A DNA stretch of 64,000 nt from Bacteroides sp. (lineage in GTDB: Bacteria; Bacteroidota; Bacteroidia; Bacteroidales; Bacteroidaceae). Location of the stretch: NCBI GenBank assembly GCA_021202275.1, contig JAJQDI010000015.1, forward strand, positions 523,159-587,158, given 5' to 3'. Position 1 is the stretch's first letter. Every line of letters starts with the position of its first letter. The translations under genes were made by a program, and so were the position numbers. The notes under the pieces were generated by a model. The model was not told where the DNA came from. It saw only the letters and a program-made list of their open reading frames with translations, and did no database searches. This document shows, piece after piece, positions 45,997 through 53,668 of this stretch.

Positions 45997-46854
45997 ATGG
46001 ACATAATATATTATTCTTTTTTTCAGCATGCCCTGATCGGTAGCCTACTGGCAAGTATCGCCTGCGGCATCATCGGTACCTACATTGTTACGCGCCGGCT
46101 GGTATTTATCAGCGGGGGCATCACTCATGCCTCTTTCGGAGGCATCGGCATCGGCCTTTACACAGGCATCTCTCCCATTCTGGCCGCCGCTGTCTTTTCC
46201 GTCTTGTCGGCCTTCGGGGTAGAGTGGCTCAGCAAGAGAACCGATATGCGTGAAGATTCTGCCATTGCCGTTTTCTGGACCTTCGGTATGGCAGTGGGTA
46301 TCATTTTCAGTTTCCTGGCACCGGGTTTCGCTCCGGATCTGTCTGCCTACCTGTTTGGTAACATCCTCACCATCTCTCCGGGAGATCTTTACCTGCTGGG
46401 AGGGCTATCGGTACTGTTGATCCTCTTTTTCAGCTTATATATATATCCGATCATCTATATCGCTTTCGACCGGGAGTATACCCGTTCACAAGGCATACCC
46501 GTCATCTGGTTCGAATATGTATTGATCATGTTCATTGCCCTGACCATCGTTGCCTGTCTGCGCATTGTAGGCATCGTACTGGTCATCTCCCTGCTCACCC
46601 TCCCGCAGATGACAGCCAATCTGTTTACCCACAGATTCAAGACCATCATCTTCAGCTCCATAGGGATCGGATACCTGAGTTGTATGGGAGGACTCTGGAT
46701 CTCGTACCAGCAGAAGATCCCTTCCGGAGCTTCTATCATATTCTTTTCCATTTTAATCTATGCCGTGTGCAAGATTGGGAAAAGTATGTATTATCTTTAC
46801 GTTTCCAAAAAGAAGAAACTATTCTCCGCTCCGGACGGAACGATGAAAGGGTAA
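45997..46854 (+). CDS. metal ABC transporter permease (ABC-3 / ZnuB-like)
   Basis: The membrane subunit (285 residues, about eight helices) of a zinc/manganese/iron ABC-3 importer (PF00950). Visible family segments: LIGSLLASIACGIIGTYIVT, RRLVFISGGITHASFGGIGI, and ALTIVACLRIVGIVLVISLL. The ATPase and substrate-binding protein that would complete it are not in this window, so they must be elsewhere. It starts 72 nt after the Cys-cluster gene. Confidence 0.9.
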   Translation: MDIIYYSFFQHALIGSLLASIACGIIGTYIVTRRLVFISGGITHASFGGIGIGLYTGISPILAAAVFSVLSAFGVEWLSKRTDMREDSAIAVFWTFGMAVGIIFSFLAPGFAPDLSAYLFGNILTISPGDLYLLGGLSVLLILFFSLYIYPIIYIAFDREYTRSQGIPVIWFEYVLIMFIALTIVACLRIVGIVLVISLLTLPQMTANLFTHRFKTIIFSSIGIGYLSCMGGLWISYQQKIPSGASIIFFSILIYAVCKIGKSMYYLYVSKKKKLFSAPDGTMKG

Positions 46855-46943
46855 AGCAGCTGTTTCCTCCCTCTATCGTCAGGTGCCCATCCGGAAAGGA
46901 GGAACCCGGAATATAGAGTTTACAACGATCATTCATCAGAAAT

Positions 46944-47366
46944 ATGCATACAGAAATACAATCACCGGAACAATTGCGGGAAGCCGCGAAAACGTTTATA
47001 AGCTCCATGGAGGAGAACACGGTATTTGTCTTCTATGGAAAAATGGGAGCAGGTAAGACCACCTTTATCAAAGCAATATGCGAAGAGCTGGGCGTGAGTG
47101 ATCCTATCACCTCTCCTACGTTTGCCATTGTCAATGAATATCGTTCGGACCAGACGGGCGAACCGATCTATCACTTTGATTTCTACCGGATCAAGAAACT
47201 GGAAGAGGTATACGATATGGGCTATGAAGATTACTTCTACAGCGGCGCGCTCTGTTTCATAGAATGGCCCGAACTGGTAGAGGAATTGTTGCCCGGCCAT
47301 ACGATAAGGGTGACCATAGAGGAAAAAGAAAATGGCTACCGGCTCATTACTACCGGTTCGCTGTAA
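46944..47366 (+). CDS. tsaE: tRNA N6-threonylcarbamoyladenosine biosynthesis ATPase TsaE
   Basis: TsaE is the ATPase of the TsaBDE complex that makes t6A37 on ANN-decoding tRNAs. The 140-residue protein has Walker [11 protein letters not shown] (32-41), switch-like [10 protein letters not shown], and HFDFYRI with the downstream [13 protein letters not shown], all standard. Length is as expected. tsaB and tsaD are not seen here. Confidence 0.95.
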   Translation: MHTEIQSPEQLREAAKTFISSMEENTVFVFYGKMGAGKTTFIKAICEELGVSDPITSPTFAIVNEYRSDQTGEPIYHFDFYRIKKLEEVYDMGYEDYFYSGALCFIEWPELVEELLPGHTIRVTIEEKENGYRLITTGSL

Positions 47367-47395
47367 AGACTTCTGAGACCAGCAGATGTTCACCG

Positions 47396-47803
47396 TTCAT
47401 TGTATATATGCTATTCCGGTAATTTGCAGAGACCCGAAGGGATTTACGGATTTACGATTTACGATCTACGATTGAAATTACATGATATCATACAGTTGTA
47501 GAGACGCATATTTGCGTCTCAGCACACCGAATGGAAACGCATGGCCCATATAAGATGCATTTTTTGTTGGACCTGCACCACGGAGATACAAATCGTTCAT
47601 CTCGTATGTTTGCCTATTGAAGTTCTGAGTTATAAGTTTTGAGTATCATCCGTAAAGAAGATAAAAAGAATCCACAACTTACAACTTATAACTTACAACT
47701 TACAACTTATAACTCTTACGTATTCTCAATGGTAAATCATTAAATCGTAAATCTCTTCGTGTCTCTGCAACATAACGGAGCATGATATATACAATTTATC
47801 CAG
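47396..47803. repeat. nested inverted-repeat element B
   Basis: Fills the tsaE to Imm17 gap. From outside inward: TTCATTGTATATAT (47396-47409) and its inverse near 47785-47798; heptamer arrays 47441-47475 and 47731-47753 (inverted); a palindrome GAGACGCA-TATT-TGCGTCTC (47501-47520); and an inverted pair TTATAAGT near 47630 against a run of ACTTAYA heptamers at about 47679-47713. The order is roughly mirror-symmetric. Confidence 0.65.
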
Positions 47804-47838
47804 AATATTTATTTAATTACTCTTTATATATAACATTT

Positions 47839-48072
47839 ATGGGATTCCACTACATCATACAAGGTTTGTTTGTCTTGCTGGGACTGATCTCCCTGTTGGC
47901 TGCCCTATGGAACGCAGATTGGTTTTTTACGGCCCGCAACACGCAGTTTGTTGTGGAGAATGTCGGAAGAAACAGAGCCAGGCTCTTCTACGGTGTACTG
48001 GGTCTGCTGCTGATAGGTATGGGCATTTTCTTCTTTTGCCAGACCCTGGAAGCATATTCCGGCATACATTGA
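47839..48072 (+). CDS. Imm17-like small membrane protein
   Basis: A 77-residue protein with two membrane helices (about residues 4-23 and 51-69) and, between them, NADWFFTARNTQFVVENVGRN-like sequence closely fitting the Imm17 family. That family was first defined next to polymorphic toxins, yet no toxin gene is near this copy, and it may be a general membrane protein. The ATG at 47839 (MGFHYIIQGLFVLL) is chosen over an upstream start in AT-rich sequence. Confidence 0.75.
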   Translation: MGFHYIIQGLFVLLGLISLLAALWNADWFFTARNTQFVVENVGRNRARLFYGVLGLLLIGMGIFFFCQTLEAYSGIH

Positions 48073-48379
48073 ATGGGACTACCCCTGTTTGATTAGAAAG
48101 CACTTGTTCTTTCAGGCACTTTATAGAACCGGCAACAGATTTCTCTGTTATTCCCCAGGATAGCCAGGAAAAAAGAAAACGGCAGGAGGTACCCCTGCTT
48201 CACACACTCTTTCAAATTACCAGAACCTTATTCCCTGATGGATGATGAAAAAATAAAATTTAAATTTTCCTTCAAAAAAAGTTCAGATTCTCTTTGAACT
48301 ATAATATTAGTTATTTAATTTTGTGCATCTATTTAACCCTAAATCTGTACAATGTGTTTAACCATTAAACTTCAAAGCA
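48073..48379. other. leader and spacer before the fimbrillin gene
   Basis: 307 nt with no gene. It holds a strong promoter at 48293-48323 and an AT-rich leader of about 50 nt to the ATG at 48380. Confidence 0.5.
48293..48323 (+). promoter_or_regulatory. promoter of the fimbrillin gene (perfect consensus)
   Basis: TTTG (48293-48296), a 19-bp spacer and TAATTTTG (48316-48323): an exact match to the Bacteroidota vegetative promoter. An active promoter in front of a frameshifted gene argues the break is recent, switchable or a sequencing artefact. Confidence 0.8.
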
Positions 48380-50243
48380 ATGAAAAACACATTGTTATCT
48401 TACCTCTCATGTGGTATGGTGCTGTATGCACTTGTTTTCTATTCTTGTGTAAATCACATTTCCGAAGAAGAGCCATTGCCTGATGGCGAAGTTCCTATCC
48501 AGTTATCTACACATGCTTCCGGAACGTCCGAATTGCCTCAGCAAGGATTCAGAGAGAACGATGCGATTGGCCTTTACGGATTGATCTATCCGAATACATT
48601 ATCCGACGCCCGCTATCTGGATAATGTGAAACTTACCTGCGACGCTTCATTGAATTTCATTCCGGAGAAAGAGATCTTTTTTCCCAAAGGAGAGGATAAG
48701 TGTGAACTGATCGCATACTTTCCCTATCAGCAAAAGGGCATGGAAGCTGGTAAAAGTCAATGGGAAGTATCTGTCCGTTCCGATCAGGCTCCGGAAGAAA
48801 ACTTTATTCTCTCCGATTTCCGGATGGCGCGTACAGACTATCGGACGTTCACCAACTCCCAGGTAAAACTGACTTTCCGGCACATGGGGTGCCTGTTGAA
48901 AATGAAGATCGTCAACGCCTCAGAGAATTCCAACGCACTGATCTCTGAAGATGACATCGAGGTTCAATTACATGGTTTTTACAGACAAGCGCTGTATGAC
49001 CTGGATGAGAAAGAGTTCTCCGGCTGGGAATTACCCGGGCAGATCTCTCCGTTCGGAAAATGGACACAGCAAGAGAAGCAACTCAGTGGGAAACAGGTTA
49101 TCCTGATCCCTCAGCCTTTCCGGAAAAACGACCAGTTCCTCACTCTTTCTATAGATGGAAAAGTACATATCTGCCCTTTCCCGGAAAGTCTGAAACTGGA
49201 AAGTGGCAAGATCTGCGAACTTACGATCCGTTACAAACCGGAGGAAAGAGAGATCGGAGATGTAACCTGTGAAACAGAAGAATGGTCAGAAGGAACCAGC
49301 GGAGACAGCGATATACAAGAACTGACTCACCCGATATACCTGAGCGACCTGCCTTTTGACAAATCGGGGGTATGCCGGATCCTGTATCAGGAACGCCAGG
49401 TAGCCGAAGTATGTAAAGAATTTATCCGTTGTGAGCAGACAGAGGCTCAGGGTATTGTGGTGTATCCCGTAACGGCTGGGAAAAGTGACCTGACCCGGGG
49501 ACAAGTGTTGCATCTGCTTGATGTGTCAGAGCCTGTACATGGGGGGAACCCTCTCCTGGGACATTTCTTCCGGTCGGTGTACGTATAGTCCGGGGCAACG
49601 TCTGCCTATTCTTCATTTTTTTATTGATTACGACGGTACTATCGTGCTCTCTTCCCCCAAAAGTGCGCAGCCGGTAGTGATTGAACCTTTGCTGCTGGCA
49701 GATGAACGTCCCAACGAAAGTACGGAGTATCCTCTGATAAAGATAGGCACCCGATACTGGATGAGGGACAATCTGAAAGCTACCCGATACAACGAAGGTA
49801 CACAGATCCCTAAAAAGACAGACTTTACTACGGAATCGGCAGGATACGGGGTAGGCGCGGGCAATTACTATTTTTATAGCGAAGCAGCGGTCAAGACAGG
49901 GAAATTATGTCCAGTGGGATGGAGGATCCCCTCTACCAGTCAATGGGAAGAATTATTAGACTATCTGGATTGGGAGGCTTCCTGGCTAAAGAATGGGATC
50001 TGGAGTGAAGAACGTTATCCGGCAACAGATCTGACCGGATTCAATGGCCTTCCTGTAGGTATGTTCATAAAGACATATATGTATCAGAACCAGTCCGTAG
50101 CCTACTGGTCTACCGGAGAGGCAGAGACAGAGATCCCTGAGTTTTCTTATTTCCTGATGTACAATCAAAGACAGGTGCAGGAAGGGATCAACAGATCCGA
50201 AAAAGGACTTTCTGTCCGCTGTATCCGGAACGACACATTCTAA
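48380..50243 (+). pseudogene. fimbrillin-family / FISUMP-domain surface lipoprotein, split by a frameshift at a G6 tract
   Basis: The first frame (48380-49588) gives a lipoprotein signal (YSC, Cys23) and a fimbrillin (Mfa_like) body: GFRENDAIGLYG, VKLTFRHMGCLLKMKIVNA. The second frame resumes in register (GGTLSWDISSGRCTYSPGQR), giving the FISUMP domain with IGTRYWMRDNLKATRYNEGT and CPVGWRIPSTSQWEELLDYL. The frames meet at G6 (49541-49546); five G would restore one protein of about 620 residues. FISUMP domains normally follow fimbrillin-like domains in this phylum. No other damage is seen, so this could be sequencing error, a fresh mutation or slipped-strand variation. Confidence 0.8.
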
Positions 50244-50264
50244 TCCGTAACTTCCAGGTCAATA

Positions 50265-50303
50265 CCCTCTTGTCCGCCCTACGAACAGGTGTGGACAAGA
50301 GGG
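50265..50303. terminator. terminator between the fimbrillin and DsbA-like genes
   Basis: An 11-bp perfect stem, CCCTCTTGTCC (50265-50275) with GGACAAGAGGG (50293-50303), between convergent genes. No long T-run follows. Confidence 0.65.
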
Positions 50304-50350
50304 CATCTCATAGCTCTCAGGTAGATGATACGCACTTAACAAATACCGGA

Positions 50351-50872
50351 TCAACCTTCATCCTCCGTAATAAAGCTTCTCAGGTAGTCCGCGAAATCGG
50401 GCGACATAAAGTTTCCCTGATAAAGTTCACCATTGACAAAAAAAGTAGGTGTACCTTCCACCTGATAATGAAGTCCGGACTCATAATCCTGCTCTACTTT
50501 TGCACGGCACTTCTCACTTCCGAAATCTTTTTCGAAACGAGGTATATCCAGTTCCAGATCTCCGGCATAACGAAGCAGGGAGGCATCGTCCAGCGCATCC
50601 TGATTTTCAAAAAGCAGATCGTGCATTTCCCAGAATTTGTCCTGTGTCGCCGCGGCCTCAGCAGCCAACGCAGCATGATAGGCATGCGCGTGCAGCTCCG
50701 TAAGTGGGAAATTGCGGAATACAAATTTAAGATTGTTGCCCAATTCTTTGTGCAGTTCTTTCACCATCTGGTATGCCTTTCTGCAAAAAGGACACTGATA
50801 ATCTCCGTATTCCACCAACACAATAGTAGAGTTGGGAGAACCGATCACATGATCTCTGTTATTTATTTCCAT
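50351..50872 (-). CDS. DsbA-family thioredoxin-fold protein
   Basis: A 173-residue disulfide oxidoreductase-like protein. The active site is CPFC in YGDYQCPFCRKAY (near residue 26); the cis-proline loop is EGTPTFFVNG. The helical insert between strands marks it as DsbA-like rather than thioredoxin. There is no signal peptide from the ATG at 50872 (MEINNRDHVIG), so it may act in the cytosol; in-frame starts 30-33 bp upstream do not add one. Similar domains occur fused to NhaA antiporters in other bacteria. Confidence 0.88.
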   Translation of the reverse strand: MEINNRDHVIGSPNSTIVLVEYGDYQCPFCRKAYQMVKELHKELGNNLKFVFRNFPLTELHAHAYHAALAAEAAATQDKFWEMHDLLFENQDALDDASLLRYAGDLELDIPRFEKDFGSEKCRAKVEQDYESGLHYQVEGTPTFFVNGELYQGNFMSPDFADYLRSFITEDEG

Positions 50873-51154
50873 ATCTAAGTATATTGGTTTGTTACACATC
50901 AACAGCCCTGACGAACAGCAGGTTCAGGAGTATTCCGTATGGAAGGATAACAACCTGCATGCTGTTTTGTTCCCTTTCTCAGGCTGGTTGAGATCCGACG
51001 GACAGATCTTCCGTTGTCTGACAAAATATCTTTTACTATCCTTATCGAATATTGCGTTTCCTTAATCCTTTTGCCGCAACTCCCGGGATACTTTGTTGTT
51101 CTACGGAGTATAAACCGATGATTGCATTGTATTTCATCTCAGACAGATCGACCC

Positions 51155-51691
51155 ATGAAGAAAGAAACGTACATCCTGACTACCTGTTCGCTGTTATTCG
51201 GACTGGTGGTGTTACTGAGCAGTTGCCGTACCATTCCCAAAGGAGTGACAGCGGTAGAACCTTTTCAGGTAGAAAGATACCTGGGCAAATGGTACGAAAT
51301 AGCACGGCTCGACTTCTCGTTCGAAAAAGACCTCAACAATGTAACGGCAGAATATTCCTTGAATCCGGACAGTACCATTAAAGTCGTGAACCGCGGCTAC
51401 AACTACAAGACTCAGGAGTGGAAAGAGTCGGAAGGAAAAGCCAGGTTTGCCGAAAACCCCGATGAAGGGATGCTGGAAGTCAGCTTTTTCGGACCGTTCT
51501 ACGCCGGATACAATGTCATTGCCATTGACAAAGACTATACCTACGCACTGGTAGCAGGAAAGAACAGGGACTATCTGTGGATCTTGTCACGCGGGAAAAC
51601 CATCCCTCAGTCTATCCGGCAACAGTACCTGGACAAAGCGGATCAACTGGGATTTCCTGTCGGCGAACTGATCTGGGTGCATCACGATTAA
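51155..51691 (+). CDS. lipocalin family lipoprotein (Blc-like)
   Basis: A 178-residue outer-membrane lipoprotein of the bacterial lipocalin family, which binds lysophospholipids or fatty acids. Lipobox LLSSC (Cys24) follows a clear signal peptide. The lipocalin signature GKWYEIARLDFSFEKDLNNV (residues 47-66) is present, then GPFYAGYNVIAIDKDYTYAL and the C-terminal YLWILSRGKTIP. The start at ATG 51155 (MKKETYIL) is fixed by the signal peptide. Its last codons carry half of a 22-bp-spaced duplication. Confidence 0.93.
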   Translation: MKKETYILTTCSLLFGLVVLLSSCRTIPKGVTAVEPFQVERYLGKWYEIARLDFSFEKDLNNVTAEYSLNPDSTIKVVNRGYNYKTQEWKESEGKARFAENPDEGMLEVSFFGPFYAGYNVIAIDKDYTYALVAGKNRDYLWILSRGKTIPQSIRQQYLDKADQLGFPVGELIWVHHD

Positions 51692-51710
51692 CAACCGGGT
51701 GCATCACGAT
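51675..51710. repeat. 22-bp-spaced duplication at the lipocalin stop
   Basis: GGGTGCATCACGAT occurs at 51675-51688 (encoding the end of the lipocalin) and again at 51697-51710, exactly 22 bp later. Confidence 0.85.
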
Positions 51711-51746
51711 ACAAAAGAATACCTCCTTCCGGACAACGCAAGGATC

Positions 51747-52673
51747 TCAGGCTTCTTCTTCCTCTTCGCTACTACCCGTTGGCATTGTGGTGCTGTCTCC
51801 GGTAAGCAGATCGCGGTAATGCGCGATCTCCTCTTTCACATTTTTGTCCACACGCGGATAACGCAGGTTGAGTGCTTCCATTTTAGAAACAATAATTTCT
51901 CCCACGGCATAGCGCATGAACCATTTGTTGTCTGCCGGGATCACATACCAGGGAGCCACATCGGTAGACGTGTGGGTAAGCATATCCGAATAGGCTTTCA
52001 TATAATCTTCCCAGTGTCCACGTTCTTTGATATCGGAGACAGAGAATTTCCAGTTCTTGGTCTCATCCTCGATACGGGCCAGAAAGCGTAGTTTCTGTTC
52101 TTCGTTAGAGACATTGAGGAAGAATTTCAGGACTACTACGCCATTTTCTGTCAGATAGCGTTCGAAGTCATTGATCTGTTGATACCGGTTGCGCCAGAAC
52201 TTAGGCGTGATATCCTTCATCGTACGTATCAGAGGAAGTTTCGTACCCAGCAGGATCTGGGGATGCACCCGGCTGATAAGTACATCTTCATAATGAGAAC
52301 GGTTGAATATGCCGATCCGTCCGCGTTCGGGTATAGCTTTGTGGATACGCCACAGGAAATCATGGTCCAGTTCTTCTGCGGAAGGTTGTTTGAACGAATA
52401 GACCTGACAACCCTGAGGATTGACCCCCGACATCACATGCTTGATGGTACCATCTTTGCCCGCACCATCCATAGCCTGGAAGATGAGCAGGATGGCATAC
52501 CGGTCTTCGGCATACAGTTTGCTTTGCAGCTTACGGAGTTTCTTTACATTCGCTTTCAGCAATTTCTCACTCTCGGCCTGAGTAATCTTACCTGTATAGG
52601 CAGGATCGAAAGAGGCGACCTTATGCTTCGCACCGGGAGTAGCGATCAGATTTCGGATCAGGTTTTTTTCCAT
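51747..52673 (-). CDS. ppk2: polyphosphate kinase 2 family phosphotransferase
   Basis: PPK2 enzymes transfer phosphate between polyphosphate and nucleotides, mostly making ATP/GTP from polyphosphate. The 308-residue single-domain protein has Walker A MDGAGKDGTIKHV (near residues 69-81), the lid-region VNPQGCQVYSFKQPSAEEL, Walker B-like FNRSHYEDVL, and DETKNWKFSVSDIKERGHW. Whether it acts on NMP, NDP or both cannot be told. It is the last gene of ppk1-ppx-ppk2, 77 nt after ppx. Confidence 0.92.
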   Translation of the reverse strand: MEKNLIRNLIATPGAKHKVASFDPAYTGKITQAESEKLLKANVKKLRKLQSKLYAEDRYAILLIFQAMDGAGKDGTIKHVMSGVNPQGCQVYSFKQPSAEELDHDFLWRIHKAIPERGRIGIFNRSHYEDVLISRVHPQILLGTKLPLIRTMKDITPKFWRNRYQQINDFERYLTENGVVVLKFFLNVSNEEQKLRFLARIEDETKNWKFSVSDIKERGHWEDYMKAYSDMLTHTSTDVAPWYVIPADNKWFMRYAVGEIIVSKMEALNLRYPRVDKNVKEEIAHYRDLLTGDSTTMPTGSSEEEEEA

Positions 52674-52750
52674 ATTTATTTCTATTTACATATGTGCTAC
52701 ATTCTGAAAGAATAGTCTCCGGAAAAGGAACAGCCTTTGGTTCCAAAAGT

Positions 52751-53659
52751 TTACGGACGTTTTTCCCGGTTCTCATACCGGGTGGTATAGAGATGATGGA
52801 TCATTCCGTCTACCAACCCCAGTTTGGGCACAAAAATATTTTCCGCTTTCAGTATCCGGGCCGCGGTCACATACAACTCCAGAGCCGGCACAATCACATC
52901 TGCCCGATAGGCATTGAGCCGGTAGTTGAGTATACGTTCTTCGTACGATATATTTTGGAGAGCTTCGTGCAGCACACGCAATTCGATGTAGTTCACCGGT
53001 TCACGCCCCTGTTTACCGATCAGCTTATAGGCTTTGTTGATGTTGCCTCCGGAGGCGATAATGCTCAGAGGAGCATACGTGCGGTAAGCCTCTTCCAGCC
53101 ATTGGGTAAAGCGTACCTGCTCTGCCGGAGTGACGGCTCCGGCCAACATACGCACCGTACCGATCTGGAAAGAGTGAGCCTCCACATTGGTGTGTCTGCT
53201 GTGTACGATGACCTCTGTACTGCCCCCGCCGACATCCATAAACAGGTAGTTGCCCGACGGGTCATCTACCGCGCAAAGACCACCAGCCTCCAGAATGATC
53301 TCTGCTTCCTTCATTCCGGAAATGATCTGTATAGGTATGCCGCAACAGTCATGAATGTCCCGGATCAGTTCCTTGCCGTTCTGCGCATCGCGCATGGCGC
53401 TGGTCGCATACGCCAGAAAAGACTGTACCTGATAGGCTTTCATGATGTAAGAGAAACCCCGCAGGGCATCGGACAGGCGACTGCCTTTTCGTTTACTGAT
53501 CTTTCCTTTGGAGAAGACATCCTCTCCCAGCCGGACAGGCACACGCAGGAAAGCTACTTTCTTAAACTCTTCCAGGCCATTGCGGTTATCTATATTCTGC
53601 ACCATCAGACGGATGGCGTTACTTCCAATATCAATAGCTGCCAGGGTATCAGTGCGCAT
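52751..53659 (-). CDS. ppx: exopolyphosphatase (Ppx/GppA family)
   Basis: A 302-residue ASKHA-fold phosphatase that trims polyphosphate ends or converts pppGpp to ppGpp. Phosphate-binding loops are visible: AIDIGSNAIRLMV (residues 8-20) and FMDVGGGSTEVIV (near 140). The protein is the short Ppx/GppA form with the two ASKHA domains only, lacking the C-terminal HD-type domain of E. coli Ppx. It starts 9 nt after ppk1, so a polyphosphate role is favoured over pppGpp hydrolysis. Confidence 0.93.
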   Translation of the reverse strand: MRTDTLAAIDIGSNAIRLMVQNIDNRNGLEEFKKVAFLRVPVRLGEDVFSKGKISKRKGSRLSDALRGFSYIMKAYQVQSFLAYATSAMRDAQNGKELIRDIHDCCGIPIQIISGMKEAEIILEAGGLCAVDDPSGNYLFMDVGGGSTEVIVHSRHTNVEAHSFQIGTVRMLAGAVTPAEQVRFTQWLEEAYRTYAPLSIIASGGNINKAYKLIGKQGREPVNYIELRVLHEALQNISYEERILNYRLNAYRADVIVPALELYVTAARILKAENIFVPKLGLVDGMIHHLYTTRYENREKRP

Positions 53660-53668
53660 AGATAACTT

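Noticed and set aside
50270..50878. A 202-codon frame on the plus strand
   Set aside because: Antisense to the DsbA-like gene, which has the CPFC and cis-Pro motifs.
52694..53665. A 323-codon frame on the plus strand
   Set aside because: Antisense to ppx, with no domain.
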